Below, in pieces: positions 25,031-33,791 of a DNA stretch of 64,000 bases. Both the position numbers and the translations under genes were made by a program. The stretch spans positions 868,001 through 932,000 of the forward strand of contig NZ_CP046619.1 in assembly GCF_009755725.1 (NCBI RefSeq), in the 5' to 3' direction. Within the stretch, counting starts at the first letter, position 1. Each line of letters starts with the position of its first letter. The notes beneath the pieces were generated by a model. That model ran no database searches, was not told the origin of the DNA, and worked only from the letters and a program-made list of their open reading frames with translations. The DNA comes from Diaminobutyricimonas sp. LJ205 (GTDB lineage Bacteria > Actinomycetota > Actinomycetes > Actinomycetales > Microbacteriaceae).

Positions 25031-26771
25031 GCTCGAGTGGCTCCGGTCGTCGCTTGAGTGGATCTGGCGGTTGTGCGGGTGGCTCAGGCGGTTGCTCGAG
25101 TGGATCTGGCGGTTGTATGGGCGGTTGCGCGAGTGGCTCCGGTAGCTGCTCGAGAGGTCGCTTGAGGGGATCTGGCGGTTGCGCGTGTCGCTCCGGACGT
25201 TGCGCGAGTGGCTCCGACCGTTGCTTGAGTGATTCCGGCGGTTGTTCGCGTGGTGAAGGGGATGCCTCAGGCCGTTGCTCCGGCGATTGCTCCAGCAGCT
25301 CGGGCGGTCGACCTGCCGTCAGCCGCTGCAGATCACGCAACGCCGGACTTCGTGACGGCATCGAAATCGGTTTCTGGCCCGGATCCCGATCCTTGGGAGG
25401 AATGAGCAGGTACTGCCCCGAGTCATCACGGACGATTCGCCAGTCGTTGTTGTGCAACAGCATGTGATGGAAGCGACAAAGCAAGATTCCGTCGATGACG
25501 TCGGTATTGCCGTTGTCCCGTTTCCACTGGTCGATGTGGTGCGCCTCGGTGAAGCTCGGCTGACGATCACAATCCGGCCACCCGCATCCGCCATCCCTCG
25601 CAGCGAGGGTAATGCGCTGTGCCCGAGTGAAGAGTCGCTGCTCACGTCCGAGACTGAGCGGCTGGCCGTCGGCGGCGAAGTTGATATCGATGGTTCCGGC
25701 CGTGCAGACGATGCGCTCCACCGTCGCGACGGACACCGGGAACTCTGCCCCTTCGATGTGCCCGGTTCCCTCGTGCTGCTCGAGATTCGGCGCGGCCACC
25801 AGCACCCGCACCGCCGGCATCCGCGAACCGACAATGTGCCTGGTCTCGGACGTATCGGCGGTCGCCGCGAACCTCAGCAGATCGACCACCGAATCGTGCA
25901 AGTACTGGTCGGTGGTGCGCGGATCGTCCACGACCGCCTGTGCCCAGGCCTTGTCCTCCTCGCTGACAAACCGCGGACCGCCGCGTCGAGGCGACGTGAT
26001 GCGATTGCAGATGTCATCGATCAGCGCCGCCGTCTCGATGTCGGGGTCGACGATGTAGCGAGGCAACCCATTCGGACCCCTGACCCGTCGAAACGCCCGC
26101 GCCTCGTGCAGTTTCGCCTCGCGCTCGGCGACCAGCTGATCGTCCAACTCGTCGCGCAGGGAACGGGCGAGCAGAAACGCTCGGTCGGCATCGACCGGTC
26201 CGCCCGCGTCGTGCGCGGAACGGAGCATCCCGAGAAGCGTGGTTGTCACGTCGGCCAAGGCCTCCGCAATCACTACTTCACTGGGCTCGCCGATGCCGCG
26301 GGCGATCGAGTCGAGCACGTCGACTCCCAGCCACCCGGCCGTTACCGCTGCGGTGGCGGGGACCAGCCAGGGCCGAGCAGGCGTGGGCGGCGCGGCATCC
26401 GGTGCCAGCCCATCACCCGGCTCGGCATCCCGACCCACTTCCCGAATCAACGTGCCTGCCCGCACCTGCTTGCCCGCGTCGCGCAGCGTCGTCCCGGTGA
26501 TGTGCTGGATGAACTTCTCGGGCGAGCGGAATCCCTCGCGCTGCGCCAGCCCGCCGTACCCGTTCTCGCGAGTGGACCGCGCTGCGATCTCTCCGGCCAC
26601 GACAGCGCTGCGAGCATCCACGGCCCGGCGGATCTCGGCCAGCGCTCGGTTGGTCAGGACCAGGCTGTCGTCATCGAGCTCTCCGAACCGTGCTGACTGC
26701 GCCGGCACCAGCTCCACCGCGGCGTGCGCTGAGGCAATCGCTGCGGCTAGTTGGCTGGAGAACTCGGACAT
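25002..26771 (-). CDS. DUF222 / HNH endonuclease domain protein
   Basis: About 589 residues from the ATG at 26771 (MSEFSSQLAAA), preceded by GGAGAA. The N-terminal DUF222 domain spans about residues 30-330. The HNH motif is DGGCGWPDCDRQPSFTEAHH, then LLCRFHHMLLHNND, with Cys pairs for zinc. The last ~130 residues are Pro/Gln/Glu repeats (PEPLAQPPIQPPDPLEQPPE type), encoded by tandem repeats. This family is multi-copy and characteristic of actinobacteria, with unproven function; some copies are associated with mobile introns or inteins. The repeat tail varies, and the stop results from the 85-bp repeat frame. Confidence 0.9.
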   Translation of the reverse strand: MSEFSSQLAAAIASAHAAVELVPAQSARFGELDDDSLVLTNRALAEIRRAVDARSAVVAGEIAARSTRENGYGGLAQREGFRSPEKFIQHITGTTLRDAGKQVRAGTLIREVGRDAEPGDGLAPDAAPPTPARPWLVPATAAVTAGWLGVDVLDSIARGIGEPSEVVIAEALADVTTTLLGMLRSAHDAGGPVDADRAFLLARSLRDELDDQLVAEREAKLHEARAFRRVRGPNGLPRYIVDPDIETAALIDDICNRITSPRRGGPRFVSEEDKAWAQAVVDDPRTTDQYLHDSVVDLLRFAATADTSETRHIVGSRMPAVRVLVAAPNLEQHEGTGHIEGAEFPVSVATVERIVCTAGTIDINFAADGQPLSLGREQRLFTRAQRITLAARDGGCGWPDCDRQPSFTEAHHIDQWKRDNGNTDVIDGILLCRFHHMLLHNNDWRIVRDDSGQYLLIPPKDRDPGQKPISMPSRSPALRDLQRLTAGRPPELLEQSPEQRPEASPSPREQPPESLKQRSEPLAQRPERHAQPPDPLKRPLEQLPEPLAQPPIQPPDPLEQPPEPPAQPPDPLKRRPEPLEHPPKALDQQ

Positions 26772-26816
26772 GTTTACATTCTCCGATCTATCGAACACAT
26801 ATTCGAAGAGGTGTTT

Positions 26817-27260
26817 CTAATCTGTGGAGAAGTCGGGCTCGTCGCCGTCGGGTGAGGGGAAGAAGGAGGGCGTGGGCGGGAAGGGCGGAAACGATCGGAC
26901 GCGAAACTCGAACTGGAACCGCTCGATCACCGTTCCGACGGGAAACCTGCGCGCGAGCAGCCGGGTGTTGTGCGCGTAAAGGCGGGCGCAGTCGGAGCAA
27001 CACCACTCTTCGGTGCCATCGCGGACGGCGCGTTCATACTCGCGGAGTCCGATCGGCAGGTTGGCGACCAAGGCCGTCGTCGTCAGTTCGCCCGATGCGA
27101 CGCCGTGGAAACCGATCGCGCACGCGCAGTTCCATGCGCTCGCCGGATCAAAGACGTCCTCGCACGGACCGGCGTCGAACACCAGTTCGCCCTCGACCGT
27201 GTCCGAGAAGTCGTCTCCGCGTGCCCCCTGAGTTCGCCGGGTGGCAATCAGTACCTTCAC
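26817..27260 (-). CDS. Small zinc-binding-like conserved protein, unknown function
   Basis: 147 residues from a GTG (VKVLIATRRTQGARGDDFSD) with GGAGG five bases upstream. Cysteines occur in CEDVFD, WNCACAIGFHG and WCCSDCARLYAH, suggesting a metal site. ATRRTQGARGDDF and ELTTTALVANL are conserved in actinobacterial homologues I recall, but no function is assigned. It lies 45 bases upstream of the HNH gene on the same strand and may be co-transcribed with it. Confidence 0.8.
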   Translation of the reverse strand: MKVLIATRRTQGARGDDFSDTVEGELVFDAGPCEDVFDPASAWNCACAIGFHGVASGELTTTALVANLPIGLREYERAVRDGTEEWCCSDCARLYAHNTRLLARRFPVGTVIERFQFEFRVRSFPPFPPTPSFFPSPDGDEPDFSTD

Positions 27261-27390
27261 ACTGTCCTCCAAATATGGATGGGTGTTCCGGCACTGAAAT
27301 CAGGCTAGGGGTGGCCACCGACATTTTTAGACCCCTCGCAATGCACCCAGGGCCGGCGTACGTCGAGCCGAAGCGCTGGTGCAGGTCAAT

Positions 27391-27490
27391 CGCTCAACCG
27401 GCCGTCAAGGACGCCGGATGCCCGGCCCGCCCGCTGCGCGCTCAACCGGACGTCAAGCAGGCCAACCGGATGCCCCGGCCCCGCCCGCTG
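27391..27490. repeat. Direct duplication (~48 bp) upstream of the BCCT gene
   Basis: Two imperfect copies (about 27391-27435 and 27439-27490) share CGCTCAACCGG-CGTCAAG and CCGCCCGCTG. The whole 27261-27660 interval (400 bases) carries no ORF I can support and presumably the transporter promoter. Confidence 0.5.
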
Positions 27491-27660
27491 CGCTCTCGAT
27501 TACAATGAGTCCTTGAGCCGACGATCTACGTTGGCGGCATAGTGCCGCAGATCGCATTCCGGGGTACCTCCGCAGCGCCCTCCCCTTCCGCCTCGATCCG
27601 CCCCTGACGCGACGATCTTCGAGGCCGCGCAGCGCGCCCCCTCGAGGAAAGGGATTATCG

Positions 27661-30069
27661 ATGTCAGTTGAGCCGTCTGAAAACGAGCGCCGAGAAGCAG
27701 AAAAGACAGAAGCAGCAACAAAAGCAGCAGAAGCCACAAAGGCAACAGAAGCCACAAAGGCAACAGAAGCAACAAAGGCAACAGCAGCACTAGAAGCCGC
27801 CCGAGCAGTAGAAGCCGCCCAGGCACCCCCGGCGTCCCCTCTCCCCAACGGCCAAGCGCCCAAGCCAACGCACGCGCCGCTGGAGCGCAGCCGCTTCGGC
27901 GGCACCGAACGCCGCCCCGAGCGCCCGGTCGAGGGCGACGCGCCGGTGTCGCGCAGCGATCTCAGCAAGGGTCCGACCGAGCTGATCGAGTACCCCAAGG
28001 TCCGCATCAACTGGAAGGTGCTGGTGATCTCCTCGGTGATCATCCTCGCCTTCTCCGTCTGGGCCATCCTCATGCCCGCCGGAGCCCGCGACACGATGCA
28101 CACGGTCGTCAACTGGATCGCCACCAACCTCGGCTGGTACTACGTGCTCACGGTCACCCTGGTGATCGGCTTCGTGCTCTGGGTGGCGCTCTCCAAACAG
28201 GGCAGCGTACGCCTCGGCCCCGACCACTCGCGCCCGCAATACAAGCTGTTCACCTGGGTCGCGATGCTCTTCGCCGCCGGCGTCGGAATCGACATGCTCT
28301 TCTACTCGGTGACCGGCCCCGTGGTGCAGTACCTGGACCCGCCGTCCGGCGAGGGTGAAACGATGGCCGCGGCTCAGGATGCCGTCGTCTGGACGATGTT
28401 CCACTACGGCATCGCCGGCTGGTCGATGTATGCCCTCCTGGGCATGGCGATGGGCTACTTCGCCTACCGCTGGGGCATGCCGCTATCGATCCGCGCCGCC
28501 CTCTACCCGCTGCTCGGCAAGCGCGTGAAGGGACCCCTCGGCGACGGCATCAGCATCATCGCCCTGGTCGGCACCGTCTTCGGTGTCGCCACCTCAATGG
28601 GCATCGGCGTCGTCCTGCTGAACGTCGGTTTCTCGATCCTGTTCGGCCTGGAGCAGGGCCTGGCGCTGCAGATCTCGCTGGTCATCGTCGCAGTCGTCCT
28701 GACGATCGCGGCCACCACGTCGGGCGTCGACCGAGGCATCCGCTGGATCTCCGAGCTGAACCTGTGGAGCGCCGCCGCGATGATGCTCTACATCCTCTTC
28801 AGCGGCGAGACGGCCTTCCTCCTGAACGCCCTCGTCGAGAACGTCGGCCGGTTCTTCGTCACGCTTCCTGAGCGCACGCTGCAAACCTTCGCCTACGAGC
28901 CGGATGGCGCCCAGTGGATGGGCGGATGGACACTGTTCTTCTGGGCGTTCTGGCTCGCCTGGGGACCGTTCGTCGGCGTCTTCCTCGCCCGCATCTCGCG
29001 AGGCCGCACGCTGCGTGAGTTCGTGATCGCGGCGATCACCGCGCCGGTGCTGTGCGACTTCATCATCGTCTCGCTGTTCGGCAACTCAGCCATGCACGAA
29101 GTGCTGAACGGCAACACCGATTTCGCCCAGCTCGCCGTCGACAGTCCCGAACAAGGCTGGTACGAGCTCTTGGGAATGTTCCCCGGCGCGATGTTCCTCA
29201 TCGGCCTGGCGACGCTCTCGGGGTTGCTGTTCTACCTGACCAGCGCGAACTCGGGCGCGATGGTGATGTCGAACTTCTCCGCGTCGATCCCGGACCCGTC
29301 GCAGGACGGACCCAAGTGGCTGCGGATCTTCTGGGCCATTCTCACCGCGCTGCTCACCGTGGCCATGCTGCTTGCGGGTGGTGTGACGACGATGGAGTAC
29401 GCGACGCTCATCTTCGCGTTGCCGGTGACGATCATCGCCTACCTCGTGATGATCTCCTTCTACAAGGCGCTGCGGATGGAGCGCGCCGAGCGGGAAGGCC
29501 AGGTGCTTCGACGGCGGACCGCGGCACCCACCGGCGGCCACATGCCGGAGCGATCGTGGAAGCAGCGCCTCGAACGGATGCGCTCATTCCCGTCGAAGCG
29601 TCAGGTCACCCAGTTCCTCGACAAGACAGTGCGGCCGGCGCTCGACGACGTCGCCGCCGAGTTCCGCGAGCAGGGCTACCAGGTCGAGCAGGCCACCATG
29701 CCCGGCAGTGCCGGTGTCGACGAACCGCTGCTGCGGGTGTCGATGGACTCGTACCGCCCCTTCCACTACCAGGTCGCGATGGTCGAGGCGCCGGTCCCGA
29801 TGTTCAGTGGTCGCATGTCGCGCGAAACCGACGTCTACTTCCGGCTCGAGGTGTTCACCCAGACCGGCTCGGGCGGGTATGACCTGATGGGCCTCACCAA
29901 GCAGCAGGTGATCGACGACGTGCTGGACCGGTATGAGGCGCACCTCGCGTTCCTCGCCTACTCGACCGAGACCGACACCGCGTCGGTGATCACGCCTCGG
30001 ATCACGCCCGTGACGGGTCCGCAGACCGTGCACCCCGATGACGGCGACGCGCAGGACAAGAAGGGCTGA
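27661..30069 (+). CDS. BCCT-family betaine/choline-type transporter
   Basis: 802 residues. Residues 1-110 are hydrophilic, with a repeated Glu-Ala-Thr-Lys tract (residues ~15-45). Twelve membrane helices follow. The BCCT signature is visible near residue 421 (WTLFFWAFWLAWGPFVGVFL, then ARISRGRTLREF). After about residue 600 a 200-residue soluble C-terminal domain extends into the cytosol, as in osmoregulated BetP-type carriers but longer. It imports quaternary ammonium compounds (betaine, choline or carnitine) with Na+ or H+; substrate not determinable here. The long N-terminal tract and C-terminal domain suggest osmotic regulation. Confidence 0.93.
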   Translation: MSVEPSENERREAEKTEAATKAAEATKATEATKATEATKATAALEAARAVEAAQAPPASPLPNGQAPKPTHAPLERSRFGGTERRPERPVEGDAPVSRSDLSKGPTELIEYPKVRINWKVLVISSVIILAFSVWAILMPAGARDTMHTVVNWIATNLGWYYVLTVTLVIGFVLWVALSKQGSVRLGPDHSRPQYKLFTWVAMLFAAGVGIDMLFYSVTGPVVQYLDPPSGEGETMAAAQDAVVWTMFHYGIAGWSMYALLGMAMGYFAYRWGMPLSIRAALYPLLGKRVKGPLGDGISIIALVGTVFGVATSMGIGVVLLNVGFSILFGLEQGLALQISLVIVAVVLTIAATTSGVDRGIRWISELNLWSAAAMMLYILFSGETAFLLNALVENVGRFFVTLPERTLQTFAYEPDGAQWMGGWTLFFWAFWLAWGPFVGVFLARISRGRTLREFVIAAITAPVLCDFIIVSLFGNSAMHEVLNGNTDFAQLAVDSPEQGWYELLGMFPGAMFLIGLATLSGLLFYLTSANSGAMVMSNFSASIPDPSQDGPKWLRIFWAILTALLTVAMLLAGGVTTMEYATLIFALPVTIIAYLVMISFYKALRMERAEREGQVLRRRTAAPTGGHMPERSWKQRLERMRSFPSKRQVTQFLDKTVRPALDDVAAEFREQGYQVEQATMPGSAGVDEPLLRVSMDSYRPFHYQVAMVEAPVPMFSGRMSRETDVYFRLEVFTQTGSGGYDLMGLTKQQVIDDVLDRYEAHLAFLAYSTETDTASVITPRITPVTGPQTVHPDDGDAQDKKG

Positions 30070-30075
30070 TCCGCC

Positions 30076-30128
30076 CCGCTGGTCGAGCCTGTCGAGACCG
30101 CGAGCGCCTCGACAAGCTCGACCAGCGG
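30076..30128. repeat. 21-bp inverted repeat, Microbacteriaceae-type intergenic palindrome
   Basis: Arms 30076-30096 (CCGCTGGTCGAGCCTGTCGA + G) and 30108-30128 pair over 21 bp with one mismatch around an 11-base loop, seven bases after the BCCT stop. It can act as a terminator, although there is no T-run. Sequences of the CTGGTCGAGCCTGTCGAG type are dispersed in related genomes, from memory. Confidence 0.7.
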
Positions 30129-30217
30129 TAAGCCAATGCCGGCTCCGGATGTCTCATCCGGCGTGCCACCTGTCACAGTGCACAATGGGTCGCCGCGCGG
30201 AAGCACCCGATCACCGA

Positions 30218-30550
30218 TCACCCGATGAGCGTGAGCATCAACCGCGAATCTTCGATTGCCTCGACCTGGTGGCGCTCGCCAGACTCCATTCGAATGAGCG
30301 TGCAAGGGATAAGCCGCACAGTCCGCTCGGCCGCGGTCACCCGCAGTTCTCCGTCGAGCGCCTGCATGAGCAGTGTCTTCGGGGCGGCGTGCTCCTTCAT
30401 TACGAAGCCGGCCTCGAATGCGAGCACGACCACGCGCACGTCGGGGGACTTCAGCACCGTGAAGTGACCCAGCTTGCCGGCTTCAATGGGTGCCTGCCCC
30501 AGCAGGTCGGCGACAACGGTGATGGACGCTTCAGGTTCGGGGATCGTCAT
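30218..30550 (-). CDS. Small single-domain cupin protein
   Basis: 110 residues of a beta-barrel cupin: VVVLAFEAGFVMKEHAAPKT (first metal motif, His-x), LLMQALDGELRVTAAERTV, and RMESGERHQVEAIEDSRLML (second motif His). The length is normal for a mono-cupin. Function unknown; homologues range from sensors to isomerases. It is a single minus-strand gene. No partner is evident. Confidence 0.88.
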   Translation of the reverse strand: MTIPEPEASITVVADLLGQAPIEAGKLGHFTVLKSPDVRVVVLAFEAGFVMKEHAAPKTLLMQALDGELRVTAAERTVRLIPCTLIRMESGERHQVEAIEDSRLMLTLIG

Positions 30551-30559
30551 GTCCCGAGG

Positions 30560-30718
30560 CTAGTGAACTGCAACGCATCCGTCGCGGCGCACGCCTGCTT
30601 CGTTGGCGGCTGCTAGGACGTGCGCCAGTGACGCAACTCTGCGCCGCGACAAGCGGCCCGCCGCGACCAGGCGCCCTGAAGACATCACGATCGCCAGTTC
30701 CGGACGGATGTCGCCCAT
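30560..30718 (-). pseudogene. Possible short gene or gene remnant
   Basis: A 52-codon frame from an ATG gives IRPELAIVMSSGRLVAAGRL and RRRVASLAHVLAAANEAGV, which reads like the C-terminal part of a real protein. Codon choice is about 70% GC at third positions, below neighbours. It may be a decayed fragment or chance. The rest of the 353-base space to the next gene holds an operator-like palindrome. Confidence 0.2.
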
Positions 30719-30820
30719 GGCCCCGGTTTTCGTCGATGGCGCATGCCGAAACCGTGGCCATCGACGGGAGTGCAGGCCGCGGGCGGCCATCCCCAGTGTG
30801 CCGCGGCCGTCCCGATTATT

Positions 30821-30846
30821 CAAGTTTGTACACTCAAGCTTGAATA
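30821..30846. promoter_or_regulatory. Operator-like sequence upstream of the flavin-cluster ABC operon
   Basis: ATTCAAG (30818-30824) and CTTGAAT (30839-30845) form an inverted repeat with a 14-base spacer. The same stretch contains AAGT-N8-TCAA-N2-TTGA-N-TA, also found at 36778-36803 upstream of the flavin reductase gene, with 15 of 26 positions identical. It lies about 60 bases before the GTG start. The PadR regulator at 36.1 kb is the obvious candidate ligand. Confidence 0.45.
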
Positions 30847-30903
30847 TGCTACGTTGAGCGCGCTATCCAATGACGGATACGGCCGAGGAAGGATTTTCAT
30901 CCC

Positions 30904-31998
30904 GTGACTGCTTCTCTTGACAAGGGCGCTCGACGCCGAGGATTCTATCTGGCCGGGGCGCTGGCCGCCGCCCTGACACTCAGCGCCTGCGCGACAGCAG
31001 CACCAGCGCCGAGCGGGTCCGACGGAGCTGACCCGAACTGCGAGCGCAACCGCGAAGCGGGCACCATCACCTACATCTCGGGCTACGGCTACTCCGCCAG
31101 CGCCGGCCAGCTCGACGTCTTCCTCGCGGAAGAGATGGGCCTGTTCGACGAGCTCTGCCTCGACGTCGAGATCAACGCATCCGGAGCGAACGGGCAGCAG
31201 CTCGTCTCCTCCGGACAGGCGCAGTTCACCGCGCTCGGCTCGTCCTCTGACGTCATGCTGGCAGCGGCGAACAGCCAGAACCTCACCGCGATCGCCACCT
31301 ACGGCAGCGTCTCGCCGTTCTCGATCTTCACGCACGAGGACGTCAAGGACCTGAAGGACCTCGAGGGCAAGAAGCTCGGTTACTTCATCAACCTCACCCC
31401 GATCGCCTCGGCGATGCTGGATGCCGCGGGCGTCGACGTCTCCAAGGTTGAGCTCATCAAGATGACCAACTACGACCCGACCGTGGTCACCCGTGGACAG
31501 GTCGACGCCATCGTCGGCTACGCCTCCAACCAGCCGCAGACGCTGAAGGCGATGGGCCTGCCGTTCAACGAGTTCCTGCCCGAGGACCTCGACGTGCAGG
31601 GCACCTACAACGTGATGGAAGTGAACACCGAGTTCCTCACCGAGAACCGTGAGGTCGTCGCCGACTTCATGCGCGCGAGCCTGAAGGCGCTCGACTACTG
31701 CCTCGAGAACTCGGACGAGTGCATCGACATGATCAGCAAGCTCGCCGAAGACAACGGCCAGGGCTCCGCCTTCCCGCGCGAGCAGCTCGAACGCACCTGG
31801 AGCGTCGAGTCCACCTGGGTGGTCAGCAACCCCGACCTCGCGCCCGGCGTCCAGACTGAGAAGCAGTGGGAGCACGAGTACGAGCTCGTCAAGCGTTACG
31901 GTGACGTCAAAGACCTGCCCGCGCTGAAAGAGATGATGGACACCGAACTCGTCGCCAGCCTGTACAAGGACGGCGAACTCATCTGGCCGGGAGAATAG
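30904..31998 (+). CDS. ABC transporter substrate-binding lipoprotein (SsuA/RibY-like)
   Basis: 364 residues from a GTG start. A signal peptide with RRRGFYLAG (twin-arginine-like) ends in the lipobox LTLSAC (Cys 29). The mature part is of the NitT/TauT/SsuA (THI5-like) type: ISGYGYSASAGQLDVFLAEE, VEINASGANGQQLVSSGQAQ, LEGKKLGYFINLTPIASAML. The nearest functional precedent for flavin uptake in this fold is RibY. First gene of a six-gene plus-strand cluster, with ATP-binding and permease genes following by eight and minus eight bases. Riboflavin as ligand is inferred from the neighbours. Confidence 0.9.
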   Translation: MTASLDKGARRRGFYLAGALAAALTLSACATAAPAPSGSDGADPNCERNREAGTITYISGYGYSASAGQLDVFLAEEMGLFDELCLDVEINASGANGQQLVSSGQAQFTALGSSSDVMLAAANSQNLTAIATYGSVSPFSIFTHEDVKDLKDLEGKKLGYFINLTPIASAMLDAAGVDVSKVELIKMTNYDPTVVTRGQVDAIVGYASNQPQTLKAMGLPFNEFLPEDLDVQGTYNVMEVNTEFLTENREVVADFMRASLKALDYCLENSDECIDMISKLAEDNGQGSAFPREQLERTWSVESTWVVSNPDLAPGVQTEKQWEHEYELVKRYGDVKDLPALKEMMDTELVASLYKDGELIWPGE

Positions 31999-32005
31999 AC
32001 AGTCC

Positions 32006-32881
32006 ATGCTCACGCAAAGCGATGACCGCGGGGGAGAGCTGAACCGGCTCTCCCCGGCGGGAACCCAGTCGGGATCCCCGGCGGGAACGCCGGTCGCCGA
32101 CGGCGGCGTCCGGATCAGCGGTGTCACCAAGAGTTACGGCCCCGACGGGGCAAAGACCGTCGTGCTCGACAAGGTCGACCTCTCCATCCAGATGGGCGAG
32201 TTCGTCTCCGTCATCGGGCCGAGCGGATGCGGCAAGTCCACGCTCCTGAAGGTGGTCGCCGGACTCATCGACGCAGATGCCGGCACCGTGACCGTCGACG
32301 GAAGCTCGATCAGCACCGCCGCCGAGAACAAGATGGTCGGCCTCGTTCCGCAGTCGCCCGCGCTGCTGAAGTGGCGCACCGTGCTCGACAACGTGACCCT
32401 GCCGATCTCGGTGAACCGCAAGGCCAACGCCGGCAAGGCACTCCGCGACCCGCGCGAGATCCTGGAGACCTTCGGGCTGGGCCACGCCATCGACAAGTAT
32501 CCGTCCCAGCTCTCCGGCGGGATGCAGCAGCGCGTCGCCATCGCCCGCGCCTTTGTCTTCGACCCGAGCGTGCTGCTGATGGATGAACCGTTCTCCGCGC
32601 TCGATGAGATGAACCGGGACCAGCAACGGCTGGGGCTGCTCGATTTCTGGCAGTCCAACCGCAAGGCGGTGCTGTTCGTGACCCACTCCGTTCCCGAGGC
32701 GATCATGCTCTCGGACCGGATCGTGGTCATGGCGGCCCACCCCGGACGAGTCGCCGAGGTGATCGACGTGAACCTTCCCCGGCCACGCGACGCCGACGTC
32801 TACGCCACCGACGAATTCCGCGATCTCGAGGGACATGTGCGGGCCACCCTGCGCGGCGTGATGGAGAAGAAACATGGCTGA
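32006..32881 (+). CDS. ABC transporter ATP-binding protein (SsuB/TauB-like)
   Basis: 291 residues. Walker A GPSGCGKSTLLKVVAGLIDA, Q-loop GLVPQSPALLKW, signature QLSGGMQQRVAIARA, Walker B VLLMDEPFSALDE and H-loop FVTHSVPEAIMLSD. It is a standard importer ATPase of the nitrate/sulfonate/taurine group, on the cytosolic face, with a ~25-residue Ser/Pro/Gly-rich N-terminal lead. It overlaps the permease start by eight bases. With the adjacent lipoprotein and permease it forms a complete importer. Confidence 0.96.
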   Translation: MLTQSDDRGGELNRLSPAGTQSGSPAGTPVADGGVRISGVTKSYGPDGAKTVVLDKVDLSIQMGEFVSVIGPSGCGKSTLLKVVAGLIDADAGTVTVDGSSISTAAENKMVGLVPQSPALLKWRTVLDNVTLPISVNRKANAGKALRDPREILETFGLGHAIDKYPSQLSGGMQQRVAIARAFVFDPSVLLMDEPFSALDEMNRDQQRLGLLDFWQSNRKAVLFVTHSVPEAIMLSDRIVVMAAHPGRVAEVIDVNLPRPRDADVYATDEFRDLEGHVRATLRGVMEKKHG

Positions 32882-33674
32882 GACGAAAACTCGTGAGTCG
32901 CGGATGTCGCGTCGCTTCGGCTGGGGCGTGTGGATGCCGCCGGCCATCACCTTCCTGGTCGTCGGTCTGCTCTGGCAGGTCATCGCGATCGCGAACCCCT
33001 ACGTCATCCCCACCATCGACGCCATCGTCGGCAGCCTGCTCGATGACCCGTCGATGTACTGGACCAACATGCTGGTCACCCTGCAGGAAGTGGTCATCGG
33101 CGCAGCCGTCGGCATCCTCGCCGGGTTCCTGTTCGCGGTGATCATGGCCGAGTTCGAGATCATGGAACGGGCCGTCATGCCGCTGTTCGTCGTGATCATG
33201 GTGACCCCGATCGTGGCGATCGCCCCCGCGCTGGTCGTCGCATTCGGCTTCGGCATGATGCCCAAGTACATCGTCACGGCGCTGGTGGTGTTCTTCCCGA
33301 TGCTGGTCAACTCCCTCGCGGGCCTGCGGGATGTCGACGGACGCACCCTTGACGTGCTGCGCACCGTACACGCCAGCCGGTGGGAGATCTTCCGCCACCT
33401 CCGACTGCCCGGCAGCATGCCGTTCGTGTTCGCCGGTCTGCGCGTCGCCCTTCCGCTCGCCGTGGTCGGTGCCGCAGTCGCCGAGTTCGTCGCAGCCGGA
33501 CAACAGGCCGGCCTCGGCTCGCTCGTCACCATCTCGGCCGCGCAGGCAAACCTGCCGGTCACCTGGGCCAGCATCGTGCTGCTCTGCGTGCTCGGCGTGC
33601 TGCTGGTCTCGTTGCTTGCGCTCGTTCGTAAGCGCGTGCTCTGGTGGAGTAACGGCGAGACCGTGGCCCGCTAG
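32874..33674 (+). CDS. ABC transporter permease (SsuC/RibX-like)
   Basis: 266 residues with six membrane helices (WMPPAITFLVVGLLWQVIAI; VVIGAAVGILAGFLFAVIMA; VVIMVTPIVAIAPALVVAFG; VVVFFPMLVNSLAGLRDVDG). The EAA-like coupling loop is VHASRWEIFRHLRLPGSMPF. It is the usual length for binding-protein-dependent permeases of the TauC/SsuC/RibX group. It overlaps the ATPase gene, so the two are translationally coupled. A 117-base gap precedes the monooxygenase gene; I see no defined hairpin in it. Confidence 0.95.
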   Translation: MAETKTRESRMSRRFGWGVWMPPAITFLVVGLLWQVIAIANPYVIPTIDAIVGSLLDDPSMYWTNMLVTLQEVVIGAAVGILAGFLFAVIMAEFEIMERAVMPLFVVIMVTPIVAIAPALVVAFGFGMMPKYIVTALVVFFPMLVNSLAGLRDVDGRTLDVLRTVHASRWEIFRHLRLPGSMPFVFAGLRVALPLAVVGAAVAEFVAAGQQAGLGSLVTISAAQANLPVTWASIVLLCVLGVLLVSLLALVRKRVLWWSNGETVAR

Positions 33675-33791
33675 CCGACTCGACGGCAGACATCCGTCAT
33701 CTTTGATCGCTCGCCAGGCGGGCACCGTTTCCCCACAAAGGGCATTGGCACACCAGCTGCGCTGCTGCATTCCCACAAGAAGGGCAAGAAA

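Noticed and set aside
30551-30903. FMN riboswitch before the importer operon
   Set aside because: I could not find the conserved multi-stem FMN element; only a palindrome consistent with a protein operator is visible.
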